From Citrobacter freundii ATCC 8090 = MTCC 1658 = NBRC 12681 (GTDB lineage Bacteria > Pseudomonadota > Gammaproteobacteria > Enterobacterales > Enterobacteriaceae): a stretch of 64,000 nucleotides of DNA. Both the position numbers and the translations under genes were made by a program. Shown one piece after another: positions 8,646-17,976 of this stretch (positions are counted from its first letter, which is position 1; each line of letters begins with the position of its first letter). Where the stretch lies: the NCBI RefSeq assembly GCF_011064845.1, contig NZ_CP049015.1, positions 3,224,001 through 3,288,000 of the forward strand, in the 5' to 3' direction. The notes below the pieces were generated by a model. The model was given only the letters and a program-made list of their open reading frames with translations. It made no database searches and was not told the DNA's origin.

Positions 8646-8665
8646 AAACTGCACCCATGCAGTTT
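8646..8665. promoter_or_regulatory. Perfect palindrome in the regulator-racemase divergent region
   Basis: AAACTGCA, four bases, then TGCAGTTT: a perfect 8-bp inverted repeat about 110 bases upstream of the racemase start. LysR regulators bind interrupted palindromes at such distances, so this is a candidate operator for the divergent HypT-like protein. It is followed by TTTTG, so a small terminator is an alternative. The rest of 8429-8777 is AT-rich with no other supportable gene. Confidence 0.4.
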
Positions 8666-8777
8666 TTGCATTGAACCATACATTATTGCATTTCTCCTCA
8701 CGACACACTGCTGTTAAACATAGACACCAGACACACACCAGCCCTGATATTAAATATCGGTAATAGAGGTATATATT

Positions 8778-9497
8778 GTGAAAGGTTTAATTGGCGTACT
8801 TGGTGGTATGGGACCTGCTGCAACCGTCGATCTTTTTAATAAATTCGTCACCTTTACCGCAGCGCAACGCGATCAGGAACATATCCCATTAATTATTTCA
8901 TCCATCCCTGATATTCCAGATCGAACTGATGCGTTAATGCATCATGGTCATTCCCCACTTCCGGCAATGCGTGATTATATGCATAAACTGGAAGATGCTG
9001 GTGCGGAGTGTATTGTGATCCCCTGTAATACTGCCCACTTTTGGTTTAATGAATTAAAAGAGTGCTGTCATACAGAGTTACTCAGTATCGTTGAAACCAC
9101 CATGGATGAAGTCAAAAACTGCGGAAAATCACGTATCGGTTTACTTGCTACCAACGCCACCCTTTACATGGGACTCTACCAAAAAGGCATAGAATCTCTT
9201 GGCTTAACCTGTGTCAGCCCTGATTCATCCGGTCAGGAAAAAGTCATGGATAGTATTTATTGCTTAAAAGCCGGCGATCTTAAGCGGGCACAAACGCTGA
9301 TGAATGAACAGGCTGAAATGCTCTTTTCACGCGGTGCAGAAGTCATTGTACTGGGATGTACTGAAGTCCCCGTCATTCTTGCCAACGCAGTCAAAAACTC
9401 ACCAGATAAATATATTGACTCAACCGGTTCATTAGTACGCGCCGGTATTAAATGGTACGAAAAGCGGGTTGGCAAACATCATCTTCTGGCGCAATAA
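8778..9497 (+). CDS. Aspartate/glutamate racemase family protein
   Basis: A 239-residue PLP-independent amino acid racemase of the Asp/Glu racemase family (YgeA-like). The two catalytic cysteines are visible: Cys83 in PCNTAHFW and Cys194 in LGCTEVP. The N-terminus has the typical LGGMGPAATVDLF. Translation starts at GTG 8778 with AGAGGT seven bases upstream. It is followed by a Dcu-type transporter in the same direction, so D/L interconversion of an imported acidic amino acid is a reasonable inference. Aspartate is the best guess; the substrate cannot be read from the sequence. E. coli K-12 has no gene at this site. Confidence 0.87.
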   Translation: MKGLIGVLGGMGPAATVDLFNKFVTFTAAQRDQEHIPLIISSIPDIPDRTDALMHHGHSPLPAMRDYMHKLEDAGAECIVIPCNTAHFWFNELKECCHTELLSIVETTMDEVKNCGKSRIGLLATNATLYMGLYQKGIESLGLTCVSPDSSGQEKVMDSIYCLKAGDLKRAQTLMNEQAEMLFSRGAEVIVLGCTEVPVILANAVKNSPDKYIDSTGSLVRAGIKWYEKRVGKHHLLAQ

Positions 9498-9572
9498 CAG
9501 CCGTCACCAGTTTAATAAAGCATTAAACAAACACTTATTTTAATAACAAATTATTCTCTGGCGGAGGCCATT

Positions 9573-10871
9573 ATGGTTTGGTTAGAAATTATCGTCGTGT
9601 TGGGTGCAATATTTTTTGGTATCCGCCTCGGCGGAATAGGTATCGGTTTATGCGGCGGGCTGGGGCTGGCTATTTTAACGTTGGGATTTGATCTACAAAT
9701 TGGTTCGCCCCCCGTTGACGTTATTCTCATTATTATGACAGTTGTCGTGGCAGCATCGGCGCTACAGGCCGCCGGAGGTATGGATTATCTGGTTCGCGTA
9801 GCCGGTAATTTCATGCGGCGTAATCCTAAATATATCAATATTATTGCACCGATTATCACCTGGTCGATGACCATTATGGCCGGAACAGGGTTCATTGTAT
9901 TTTCTACCCTACCGGTGATTGCCGAAGTCGCCAAAGAGTCCGGTATCCGCCCTTCTCGTACGCTCGCCGGCTCCGTGGTCGCCTCTCAGGTGGCGATATC
10001 CGGTTCGCCGATCAGTGCCGCAATGGCGGCGATGCTGACCATTATGGAAGGCAACGGTGTCACCTTTATCCAGGTTATGGCGGTATGTCTGCCAGCTTCG
10101 TTTGTTGCCGCGATGGCCGCCGCTTTTATCGCCTCACGTCAGGGATGCGAGCTACAAGATGATGAAGTCTATCTTGAACGCCTGCAAAAAGGGTTGGTGC
10201 GTAAATATGAAGGGCAAAACAGCACTGTACCGGGTGCCAAACTCTCAGTCGCCCTGTTCATGTTGGCAACGGTCGTCATCGTTATTCTTGCCGCCTGCCC
10301 GCAGCTACGCCCCGGATTTGATGCCGGCAACCCAATGAATACCCGGGATATCATCATTATTTGTATGCTATCTGCCGCTTGCCTGATGGTGGTGTTATGC
10401 AAAACATCAACCGATGCTATTGTCCTGACCTCCACATTTCGAGCAGGGATGAGTTCACTGGCCGTCATTCTCGGGATTGTTACATTGGGAACGACCTTCA
10501 TTGATGCCCACTTAGCGGAGATTAAGGATATCGCAGGCGATATTCTACAGGCTTATCCGATGCTGTTGGCGCTGGTGCTGTTTGGTACCTGCGCGCTTCT
10601 CTACTCGCAAGGCGCCACAACACCGCTGATTATCCCTCTGGCCGTTGCACTCGACGTACCTACATGGGCGATTCTGGCCTCCTATGTGGCGGTAACCGGG
10701 GTGTTTGTTCTACCAACATACCCGACTTCGCTGGCGGCAATGGAGTTCGACACCACAGGGACAACACGCGTGGGCAAGTATGTCTTAAACCATCCGTTTA
10801 TGCTGCCAGGACTGGGTGGGATCATTGCTGGCGTTGCCTTTGGTTTTATCATAGCGCCAATGATTGCCTGA
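9573..10871 (+). CDS. Dcu-family C4-dicarboxylate/aspartate transporter
   Basis: A 432-residue membrane protein matching anaerobic C4-dicarboxylate carriers DcuA/DcuB in length and motifs: RLGGIGIGLCGGLG near residue 18, RRNPKYINIIAPI near residue 82, AGTGFIVFSTLPVIAEVAKE near residue 103 and a SGSPISAAM motif near residue 145. About ten membrane spans are expected. Dcu carriers exchange aspartate, fumarate, malate and succinate. Start ATG follows GGCGGAGG. It forms a two-gene unit with the racemase, suggesting uptake of aspartate-like acids. It is a third Dcu-like protein in context, not clearly orthologous to DcuA or DcuB. Confidence 0.87.
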   Translation: MVWLEIIVVLGAIFFGIRLGGIGIGLCGGLGLAILTLGFDLQIGSPPVDVILIIMTVVVAASALQAAGGMDYLVRVAGNFMRRNPKYINIIAPIITWSMTIMAGTGFIVFSTLPVIAEVAKESGIRPSRTLAGSVVASQVAISGSPISAAMAAMLTIMEGNGVTFIQVMAVCLPASFVAAMAAAFIASRQGCELQDDEVYLERLQKGLVRKYEGQNSTVPGAKLSVALFMLATVVIVILAACPQLRPGFDAGNPMNTRDIIIICMLSAACLMVVLCKTSTDAIVLTSTFRAGMSSLAVILGIVTLGTTFIDAHLAEIKDIAGDILQAYPMLLALVLFGTCALLYSQGATTPLIIPLAVALDVPTWAILASYVAVTGVFVLPTYPTSLAAMEFDTTGTTRVGKYVLNHPFMLPGLGGIIAGVAFGFIIAPMIA

Positions 10872-10911
10872 ACCGTTTTACATATCTATCTTCAGGCAGC
10901 AGTTAATCGAT

Positions 10912-10941
10912 AAAAAAAGGGGCAGAGAAATCTCTGCCCCT
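10912..10941 (-). terminator. Intrinsic terminator of the fru operon
   Basis: On the minus strand a 10-bp perfect GC-rich stem (AGGGGCAGAG / CTCTGCCCCT, loop of four) is followed by a run of seven T. It lies just beyond the fruA stop and ends fruBKA transcription. It also separates the operon from the convergent transporter gene. Confidence 0.9.
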
Positions 10942-10956
10942 GATGTCAGCATTAAA

Positions 10957-12645
10957 TCATGCCGCTTTTGCCACAACCTCATCTTCCGGGCGCTTCAGCA
11001 CCGCGTAGGAGAGACCGGCTACCAGCGTACCGGCAATAATGGCCAGCAGGTATCCCAGTACCGGCGTAATTGCACCTGGAATTAACAGGACGAAAAGCCC
11101 GCCGTGTGGCGCCATCAGTTTCGCACCCACTGCCATCGAGATAGCACCGGTAATCGCACCACCAACGATACAGCAAGGCAGAACGCGCATCGGGTCACGT
11201 GCAGCGAATGGAATAGCCCCTTCGGTGATAAAACACAGGCCCAGTACCAGCGCTGCTTTGCCGCCTTCCTGCTGCGCTTTGTCGAACTTACGGCGCGCAA
11301 CCAGCGTTGCCAAACCCAGAGCCAGCGGGGGAACCATACCTGCCGCCATGATGGCCGCCATCGGCGCATAAGTTTGCGTACTCAGCAGACCCACACCGAA
11401 AGCATACGCCGCCTTGTTAACCGGACCACCCATATCGGTACACATCATGCCGCCAAGAATCGCTCCAAGCAGCACCGCATTCGCCGTACCCATGGTTTGC
11501 AGCCAGTGGGTCAGACCTTCCAGAATGCCAGCCACCGGTTTGCCGATCAGGTAAATCATGGCCAGACCAACCACCAGGCTTGAGAACAGCGGAATGATCA
11601 GGATCGGTTTCAGCGCTTCCATACTCTGCGGGAGTTTCAACTTCGTGCTGATAAGCTTCGCCACATAACCGGCAAGGAAACCAGCAATAATCCCGCCAAT
11701 AAAGCCGGAACCGGTGCTCACCGCCAGCATACCGCCGATAAGACCCGGCGTCAGACCAGGACGGTCAGCGATGGAAAACGCGATATAACCTGCCAAAACC
11801 GGCACCATCAGCGCAAAAGCTGAACCACCGCCAATCTGCATCAGCGCCGCCGCCAGCGTACCCTGCTCTTTAAACGCTTCGATACCAAAAGCGAACGAGA
11901 GTGCAATACACAGACCGCCAGCAACCACCATCGGCAGCATGTAAGAGACACCCGTCAGCAGGTGACGATATGCCCCCGCGCTCTCTTTCTTACTTTCGGT
12001 TGCTGAAGTCTGCGCTTTACCGGTTGGCTGGTACGGTGTTGCTTCTTCCAGCGCTTTGTCCAGCTCCTGCTTGGTTTTCTTCAACGCAAGACCCGTAGAG
12101 GTGCGGTACATCGGTTTGCCGGCAAACTTCGCCAGATCAACTTCAATGTCAGCTGCCACAATCACCAGATCCGCCTGAGCCACTTCTTCCGGCGTAATGG
12201 CATTGCCTGCGCCAACAGAACCTCGGGTTTCAACCTTCACCCACCAGCCACGTTTTTTCGCTTCTGTTTCAATCGCTTCAGCAGCCATAAACGTATGAGC
12301 AACACCGGTCGGACACGCCGTCACTGCCACTACACGTTTTGGACCACTGCTGGCCACAGGTGCTGTTGCAACCGGGGCACTGTAAGGTTTTGCATGGCCC
12401 TTCGCTTCGCTGAGGAACAGTTCAGGGTGCGCAACCGCACGACCAATGTCGCCCAGCCAGACTTTTTTGCCGTTCAGCGAACTGTCGGCAGGAAGCGTAT
12501 CGCCCAGAACAATTGCCAGTTCGGCATCATTCGGATTATCAATAATTTCCAGATGTGCTTTCTGTGCCGCCGCTCCAAGAAGGGTTTTCGCCATGTAAGC
12601 GCGAGCCTGGCCGAGATTAGCGTCAATAATCAGCAGCGTTTTCAT
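10957..12645 (-). CDS. fruA: PTS fructose-specific EIIBC component
   Basis: Inner-membrane fructose permease that phosphorylates fructose to fructose 1-phosphate during uptake. The 562 residues show a degenerate IIB' domain (1-100), a IIB domain with the phosphocysteine motif VTACPTGVAHTFMAAEAIE (Cys near 112) and a IIC membrane domain from about residue 225. Length equals the E. coli protein within one residue. Last gene of fruB-fruK-fruA, 16 bases after fruK, and closed by a strong terminator. Regulated by Cra from the sites upstream of fruB. Confidence 0.97.
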   Translation of the reverse strand: MKTLLIIDANLGQARAYMAKTLLGAAAQKAHLEIIDNPNDAELAIVLGDTLPADSSLNGKKVWLGDIGRAVAHPELFLSEAKGHAKPYSAPVATAPVASSGPKRVVAVTACPTGVAHTFMAAEAIETEAKKRGWWVKVETRGSVGAGNAITPEEVAQADLVIVAADIEVDLAKFAGKPMYRTSTGLALKKTKQELDKALEEATPYQPTGKAQTSATESKKESAGAYRHLLTGVSYMLPMVVAGGLCIALSFAFGIEAFKEQGTLAAALMQIGGGSAFALMVPVLAGYIAFSIADRPGLTPGLIGGMLAVSTGSGFIGGIIAGFLAGYVAKLISTKLKLPQSMEALKPILIIPLFSSLVVGLAMIYLIGKPVAGILEGLTHWLQTMGTANAVLLGAILGGMMCTDMGGPVNKAAYAFGVGLLSTQTYAPMAAIMAAGMVPPLALGLATLVARRKFDKAQQEGGKAALVLGLCFITEGAIPFAARDPMRVLPCCIVGGAITGAISMAVGAKLMAPHGGLFVLLIPGAITPVLGYLLAIIAGTLVAGLSYAVLKRPEDEVVAKAA

Positions 12646-12661
12646 TATGCCTCTCCTGCTG

Positions 12662-13600
12662 TCAGTTAAACGGTTTTAAGTCGACACGCGCCATCATTGC
12701 GGCCAACTGAGGACGATCGGTAATGCCTACATTGCTTTGGCTTACTGCCAGGGCGGCAACAGCCGTCGCCAGACGCAGGGTATGTTCACTGGACTCACGC
12801 ATCAGCAGGCCGTAAATCAGACCGCCAACCATTGAATCACCCGCGCCGACGGTGCTGACCACCTCAACTGACGGCGGTTTAGCAATCCATTCACCTGAAG
12901 CGTTAACCCACAGCGCACCTTCCGCGCCGAGTGAAATCACCACGTGAGCAATACCCTGCTCGCGCAGCGCATGCGCCGCATCAATCACATCTTTCATTTC
13001 CGGCAGTTTGCGGCCTGCCCAGATTTCCAGCTCACGACGGTTTGGTTTCACCAGCCACGGTGCCGCTTTCAGACCCGCCACCAACGCTTCACGACTACTA
13101 TCAAAGATAATGCAAGGACACTGACTGCGCAGGCGCGTCATCCAGTCGGTGAAGGCTTCCGGGCTTACGCCGGTCGGCAAACTGCCGCTGACGCACACCA
13201 TGTCGAACTGGCCCAGCCAGCTCAGCGAGTCATTCACAAAGCGTTCCCAGTCAGCCGGGGTGACTTCAAAGCCGGAGAAATTAAAGTCAGAAACTTCACC
13301 GTCTTTTTCGGTCAGTTTGACGTTGATACGGGTACGCCCTTGTACAACCTGAAAACGGTTGGCAATACCCAGTTCGCTGAACAACTGCTGAAAACCATCC
13401 TGGTTGTCTTTACCCAGGAAGCCGCCCACAGTGACATCGATACCTAAATCCTTCAAAACCTTAGCGACGTTAATTCCTTTCCCTGCCGCGTGCAGACCGG
13501 TGGTTTTAACCAGGTTCACTTCACCGCGTTCAATTTCCGGGCAAAAGCCCACCAGGTCGTAAGCCGGGTTAAGGGTGATAGTCGCAACACGTCTGCTCAT
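12662..13600 (-). CDS. fruK: 1-phosphofructokinase
   Basis: Converts fructose 1-phosphate to fructose 1,6-bisphosphate. A PfkB-family kinase of 312 residues, with the N-terminal substrate-site segment HAAGKGINVAKVLKDLG near residue 37 and the catalytic STVGAGDSMVGG near residue 250. Its start codon overlaps the fruB stop (ATGA-type arrangement at 13600), showing translational coupling. Middle gene of the fru operon. Confidence 0.97.
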   Translation of the reverse strand: MSRRVATITLNPAYDLVGFCPEIERGEVNLVKTTGLHAAGKGINVAKVLKDLGIDVTVGGFLGKDNQDGFQQLFSELGIANRFQVVQGRTRINVKLTEKDGEVSDFNFSGFEVTPADWERFVNDSLSWLGQFDMVCVSGSLPTGVSPEAFTDWMTRLRSQCPCIIFDSSREALVAGLKAAPWLVKPNRRELEIWAGRKLPEMKDVIDAAHALREQGIAHVVISLGAEGALWVNASGEWIAKPPSVEVVSTVGAGDSMVGGLIYGLLMRESSEHTLRLATAVAALAVSQSNVGITDRPQLAAMMARVDLKPFN

Positions 13601-14730
13601 TACGCGCCCTCCCCCAGACCTGCCGCGATGGCTTCTCCAATCGCCTTCAGCGCCTGTTCAGCATCTTCGCCCTGTGCGGTAAAGCGCAGGTGATGTCCTT
13701 TTTTCACACCTAATGCCACAACTTTCATCAGACTGCGTCCATTCGCCGGTTTGCCGGTTCCATCAAGATTTGTCACGGTAATTTCACTGTTAAATTGTTT
13801 AATCGTATTCACCAGCATGGTGCCCGGGCGGGCATGTAACCCATGCTCATTGCGCACAATAAATTCGGCGCTCAGTACATCATCAGTTAAGGCGTCATCG
13901 CTGGTCAGCAGCGCCAGCACCGTTGCCGCATCGGCTTTCAACAAACGGTCAGCTTTATTATTCAGCAGCACATCGCCAAGGCGCTTCAGCACGGCAACCG
14001 GTTGATCGTCATTCATGGCGACGGTCACCAGCAGGGCTGCCGCTTCACCTTCTACATCGAATGTTGTTGCTGCACGGCTGACCGCAACAGCGCTACGCAC
14101 GTTGCCTTCAGCACAGTCATTCAGCCAGATCCCCTGACCGAGATTCATCGGCTGCTCATTGATTGCTCTGGCCACAAAGGTGGCGTCAACCGCACCGACT
14201 TCTTTCAGTCGTGCCGCGTTGAGTGCCTGCAGCGTCACCAGCGAGTTGGCCACGACATCCAGCGACAGCGTTTCGTTATCAAGCTTCAGCTGTTCGCTTT
14301 GCTTTTCGCCCATCAGCAGCGCACGCAGTTCTTCCGCCGTGGTCGCAGATTTCAGCTGTTCAGCGACGGAGTCATCGCTCAGCACGTGTGTCAGCTGACG
14401 CAGTAAACCGAGATGTTCATCAGAGCTTGCGGCGATGCCGATTGCCACATAAGCAACCTGCCCTTCGCCCCAGGTCACGCCCTGCGGAAACTGAAAAACC
14501 TGCACACCGGTTTTCAGCACCTGACCGCGCGTGTCCGTCGTACCGTGAGGAATCGCAATACCGTTGCCGAGGAACGTGGACGTCTGTTGTTCGCGCGCCA
14601 GCATGCCATCGACGTAGCCTTCCGCGACGTTACCCGCCTGCACTAAGGCAGCGGCAACCTGGCGAATAGCCTCTTCTTTATTCCCGGCCTGTTCGCCCGG
14701 GTGAATATCCTGAACAGATAACTGGAACAT
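13600..14730 (-). CDS. fruB: PTS fructose-specific EIIA/HPr fusion (FPr, DTP)
   Basis: Phosphocarrier that passes phosphate to FruA. The 376 residues contain an N-terminal EIIA domain with the active histidine in AIPHGTTD near residue 62, a central linker domain, and a C-terminal HPr domain with the histidine in [13 protein letters not shown] near residue 300. First gene of the operon. Cra boxes lie 22 and 89 bases upstream, the known control arrangement in E. coli. Start follows a GGAGA-type ribosome site. Confidence 0.97.
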   Translation of the reverse strand: MFQLSVQDIHPGEQAGNKEEAIRQVAAALVQAGNVAEGYVDGMLAREQQTSTFLGNGIAIPHGTTDTRGQVLKTGVQVFQFPQGVTWGEGQVAYVAIGIAASSDEHLGLLRQLTHVLSDDSVAEQLKSATTAEELRALLMGEKQSEQLKLDNETLSLDVVANSLVTLQALNAARLKEVGAVDATFVARAINEQPMNLGQGIWLNDCAEGNVRSAVAVSRAATTFDVEGEAAALLVTVAMNDDQPVAVLKRLGDVLLNNKADRLLKADAATVLALLTSDDALTDDVLSAEFIVRNEHGLHARPGTMLVNTIKQFNSEITVTNLDGTGKPANGRSLMKVVALGVKKGHHLRFTAQGEDAEQALKAIGEAIAAGLGEGA

Positions 14731-14751
14731 GGTTCTCCTCTCCCGCTGATT

Positions 14752-14763
14752 TGAAACGATTCA
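14752..14763. promoter_or_regulatory. Cra (FruR) operator, fruB-proximal
   Basis: TGAAACGATTCA matches the Cra consensus TGAAACGTTTCA with one change. It lies 22 bases upstream of the fruB start, where bound Cra would block early transcription. Confidence 0.85.
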
Positions 14764-14818
14764 GCTAACATGAGAAAAAAGGCGTCACCTGACTCCATCA
14801 GTTATGGCGAGATGACGC

Positions 14819-14830
14819 TGAAACGTTTCA
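14819..14830. promoter_or_regulatory. Cra (FruR) operator, fruB-distal
   Basis: TGAAACGTTTCA is a perfect palindromic Cra box 89 bases upstream of fruB. With the proximal site it forms the paired operator typical of fruBKA, relieved by fructose 1-phosphate. Confidence 0.92.
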
Positions 14831-15098
14831 AGAAGTCTTGCTCTTTTTTCTTCAGCACACAAGTAAAGTTGACAAATTACTTGCTGAATTTAGAGATAAC
14901 GCACATTTTCTCTGCGAGGGAGAAAAAACTGCTGACGGAAAAACGGCGTCAGCTTGTCAGATTCAGCAACGTCAGCAAACAGCATTCTTTGACTGAAATG
15001 CTATTTTGATTTTTGATGCCGATTTTGATTTGGCTCCCTGTTTATTTTCTGACAAGCGGCGTAAACTCCGCGTCTCTTCACATCATTGATATCAAAAC

Positions 15099-16280
15099 AT
15101 GCATAACACCCCCGTAGCCGCCACACCCAAGGCGTTTGATTTAACGTCTTCGGCGTTCCTGCTTGTCGCATTTCTGACGGGTATCGCCGGTGCGTTGCAG
15201 ACGCCAACGCTTAGCCTTTTTCTGACGGATGAAGTCCATGCCCGTCCCGGCATGGTCGGGTTCTTTTTTACCGGCAGCGCCGTGATCGGCATTTTGGTGA
15301 GTCGGTTTCTGGCCGGGCGCTCGGATAAAAAAGGCGATCGCAAAAACCTGATTGTGTTTTGCTGCGTGCTGGGGATGCTGGCCTGCGTGCTGTTCGCCTG
15401 GAACCGTAACTATTTTATTCTGCTGTTTATCGGGGTATTCCTCAGCAGCTTTGGATCGACTGCCAACCCGCAAATGTTCGCTCTCGCCCGTGAACACGCC
15501 GATCGCACAGGTCGGGAAGCCGTCATGTTCAGCTCAATATTACGTGCGCAGGTTTCGCTGGCCTGGGTAATTGGCCCACCGCTGGCCTACGCGCTGGCCA
15601 TGGGGTTCAGCTTTACGGTGATGTATCTCAGCGCAGCGGTGGCGTTTGTTGTCTGCGGCGTAATGGTCTGGTTATTTTTACCCTCGATGAGTAAAAACGT
15701 GCCGCTCGCAACAGGCGCAGTTGAAGCCCCGCGCCGCAATCGACGCGACACGCTGCTGCTGTTTGTTATCTGCACATTAATGTGGGGCACTAATAGTCTC
15801 TATATCATTAATATGCCGCTGTTTATCATCAACGAACTGCATCTGCCGGAAAAACTGGCTGGCATCATGATGGGTACCGCTGCCGGACTGGAAATCCCGA
15901 CCATGTTGATTGCTGGCTATTTTGCAAAGCGTCTGGGCAAACGTCTGTTGATGAGAATTGCCGTCGTCGCCGGATTCTTCTTTTATGCCGGTATGCTGCT
16001 GGCTCACTCTCCGGCGATATTACTTGGCTTACAGCTGCTGAATGCGATTTACATCGGCATCCTCGGCGGAATTGGCATGCTCTATTTCCAGGATCTGATG
16101 CCAGGACAGGCAGGCTCAGCAACGACCCTGTATACGAATACCATTCGCGTGGGCTGGATTATTGCCGGATCGCTGGCGGGGATTGCCGCTGAAATCTGGA
16201 ACTATCACGCGGTGTTCTGGTTTGCGCTGGTGATGATCGTCGCTACCGTCGTGTGCCTTGCGCGCATCAAGGACGTTTAA
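15099..16280 (+). CDS. setB: Sugar efflux transporter SetB (MFS)
   Basis: A 393-residue major facilitator protein with twelve predicted spans, identical in length to E. coli SetB. Typical segments include [20 protein letters not shown] near residue 25 and an MFS loop motif [15 protein letters not shown] near residue 68. It exports sugars such as lactose or glucose analogues; the physiological role is unclear. Divergent from fruBKA. Its last four bases overlap the 3' end of yeiW on the other strand. Confidence 0.94.
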   Translation: MHNTPVAATPKAFDLTSSAFLLVAFLTGIAGALQTPTLSLFLTDEVHARPGMVGFFFTGSAVIGILVSRFLAGRSDKKGDRKNLIVFCCVLGMLACVLFAWNRNYFILLFIGVFLSSFGSTANPQMFALAREHADRTGREAVMFSSILRAQVSLAWVIGPPLAYALAMGFSFTVMYLSAAVAFVVCGVMVWLFLPSMSKNVPLATGAVEAPRRNRRDTLLLFVICTLMWGTNSLYIINMPLFIINELHLPEKLAGIMMGTAAGLEIPTMLIAGYFAKRLGKRLLMRIAVVAGFFFYAGMLLAHSPAILLGLQLLNAIYIGILGGIGMLYFQDLMPGQAGSATTLYTNTIRVGWIIAGSLAGIAAEIWNYHAVFWFALVMIVATVVCLARIKDV

Positions 16281-16531
16281 GGCGCGGTCAGCGCTTCAAG
16301 CTCGATGAGATAAACCATGGCATGGTGCGTCGTCTGTCCGCACATTTCCGCACTGGGCTGTAAACCGCCACACACTTTTGGTCGTAGCGGCGAAGCAAAA
16401 ATTTTGCAACGCAGGGATTCATCCAGCTGAACGCATGGCGTATTAGCAGGTTTGCCATCAGGCATGCCAGGGATGGGACTGGAGATTGAAGGCGCGGTGC
16501 AGCATGCACCACAATCCGGACGGCATTCCAT
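16277..16531 (-). CDS. yeiW: YeiW, cysteine-rich UPF0153 family protein
   Basis: A small 84-residue protein with many cysteines: the N-terminal CRPDCGACC cluster (Cys3, 7, 10, 11) and further cysteines near residues 33, 42, 54 and 64. The UPF0153 family is described as a zinc/iron-chelating domain. The function is unknown. The ATG at 16529-16531 gives the length I recall for E. coli YeiW; a longer upstream start in another frame lacks homology. Convergent with setB, overlapping by four bases. Confidence 0.85.
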   Translation of the reverse strand: MECRPDCGACCTAPSISSPIPGMPDGKPANTPCVQLDESLRCKIFASPLRPKVCGGLQPSAEMCGQTTHHAMVYLIELEALTAP

Positions 16532-16688
16532 ACAGTACTCTCTTTATCGTAAACCATCGGATTGTGCGGAAAGCGCACAGTACCACCTTTTTGGCACCAG
16601 CAAAAGCATCAATTCCGCTTGCCTGAATGCCCCGGCGCGAGTAGTTTTACGCGATATTTTAGACACTCCTCACTACAGGATTTTTTCG

Positions 16689-17261
16689 ATGCCAAGAGCG
16701 AACGAAATTAAAAAAGGTATGGTACTGAACTACAACGGCAAACTGCTGATTGTAAAAGATATCGATATTCAATCACCGTCCGCACGTGGTGCAGCTACGC
16801 TGTACAAAATGCGTTTTTCTGATGTGCGTACCGGTCTGAAAGTTGAAGAGCGCTTCAAAGGCGACGATATCGTGGATACCGTCACCCTGAGCCGCCGCGG
16901 GGTTGATTTCTCCTACGTCGATGGCAACGAATATATCTTTATGGATAAAGAAGACTATACCCCGTATACCTTCACCAAAGACCAGATTGAAGAAGAGCTG
17001 CTGTTCATGCCGGAAGGCGGTATGCCGGATATGCAGGTACTGACCTGGGACGGCCAACTGCTGGCGCTTGAACTGCCGCAGACCGTAGACCTGGAAATCG
17101 TTGAAACCTCACCGGGTATTAAAGGTGCTTCAGCGAGTGCGCGCAACAAGCCAGCAACCCTGAGCACCGGTCTGGTGATCCAGGTTCCTGAGTATCTTAG
17201 TGCGGGTGAAAAAATCCGTATTCATATCGAAGAACGTCGCTATATGGGCCGTGCAGATTAA
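16689..17261 (+). CDS. efpL: Elongation factor P-like protein EfpL (YeiP)
   Basis: A 190-residue EF-P paralogue that helps ribosomes through difficult proline-containing motifs. It has the three beta-barrel domains of EF-P. The domain I loop carries Arg33 (SPSARGAAT) where EF-P has the modified Lys34, the mark of the EfpL branch. The ATG at 16689 starts [18 protein letters not shown], matching E. coli YeiP exactly in length; the frame is open further upstream but without homology. A large foldback element begins about 55 bases after the stop. Confidence 0.95.
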   Translation: MPRANEIKKGMVLNYNGKLLIVKDIDIQSPSARGAATLYKMRFSDVRTGLKVEERFKGDDIVDTVTLSRRGVDFSYVDGNEYIFMDKEDYTPYTFTKDQIEEELLFMPEGGMPDMQVLTWDGQLLALELPQTVDLEIVETSPGIKGASASARNKPATLSTGLVIQVPEYLSAGEKIRIHIEERRYMGRAD

Positions 17262-17316
17262 TCTCCTGTCGTTACAGGTGAACCAAAGATAATGGCATGT
17301 TATCTCTGGCAAAATG

Positions 17317-17902
17317 TTCCGTTCACTTTAGTGGTATCACTTCTCTGAAACCATACTGCCTGTGAACGTGTTAAGGGTACTATCGCCGTACCCTTAACAA
17401 TCCCGGCTCCCGGCGGGAAAATTGCCACTTCGTGGTTCCCTCCGCTTATTCCTCCAGGCTACCGGGCCGGGCGCGAGGTAGCGTCCCTGCAAAACGCGCC
17501 CTGAACCCGCATCCATGCGGGTTCTCCCGGCCTTACGGAAACACGTCGGCAATTTTCAGCCGGACCAGCCCACACCTGACCACCTGCGTTTTTTGTTTAA
17601 ACAGCAAAACAGATTTAACTGGAAGCCAGAGCGTTAAAGCGATGACCCCGGTCCGGCTGAAAAACGATGAGGCGTTGACGGCTGACCGGGGCTGCCCGCA
17701 GGGATGCGGGCAGAGGGGACGGCCTGCAAGGATGCAGGCTCGGCACCGACCCGACAGGCAGACGGCATAAGACGAATAACTCGCGCAGCGATGATTTTCC
17801 CGCCGGGAGCCTGGGATGCAAGGGAGGCGGCGGTGAGCCTCCCTTGCACGTTCACGGGTAACGGCGTTTCAGAGAAATGACTCCACTGAGGTGAACGGAA
17901 CC
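17317..17902. repeat. 586-bp foldback (nested inverted-repeat) non-coding element
   Basis: Two diverged copies of one sequence face each other. Outer arms 17317-17352 and 17867-17902 match at 31 of 36 bases. Inside them GTGAACGTG (17363-17371) pairs with 17848-17856. Each half then has its own perfect hairpin: 17371-17399 (11-bp stem) and 17818-17849 (12-bp stem). Next come 18-base perfect arms at 17406-17423 and 17795-17812, and 14-base perfect arms at 17554-17567 and 17651-17664. Small hairpins with GGAT in the loop lie at 17694-17713 and 17723-17740, with the opposite-strand counterpart at 17504-17525. No coding frame is supportable. It fills most of the 715-bp gap between efpL and torD. 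A non-autonomous mobile element or structured RNA locus are both possible. Confidence 0.85.
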
Positions 17903-17976
17903 CTATGCCGCAATCAAATATTCTCCATAATGCTTTACTGACTGGCATTACAGCGCAGGCTGTCCCTTTGTCATTT

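Larger units (their letters stand above)
14731..15098. promoter_or_regulatory. fruB-setB divergent intergenic region
   Basis: This 368-bp gap separates the divergent fruBKA operon and setB. Besides the two Cra sites, it holds a hairpin of GCTGACG and CGTCAGC arms at 14931-14953. I see no gene or RNA that I can support. Confidence 0.6.

Noticed and set aside
8484..8717. 77-codon frame between the LysR gene and the racemase
   Set aside because: No homology, many Cys/His/Thr typical of non-coding DNA, and it covers the divergent promoter region.
9573..10871. Assignment as DcuA or DcuB itself
   Set aside because: Motifs fit the Dcu family, but sequence and context differ from both; a specific symbol would be unsupported.
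16452..16688. In-frame upstream extension of efpL
   Set aside because: The extra 79 codons overlap yeiW on the other strand and have no resemblance to EF-P; the ATG at 16689 gives the exact family length.
17432..17821. Overlapping frames inside the foldback element
   Set aside because: Rich in Arg/Pro/Cys from GC-rich hairpins and mirrored by frames on the other strand because of the inverted repeat; not coding.
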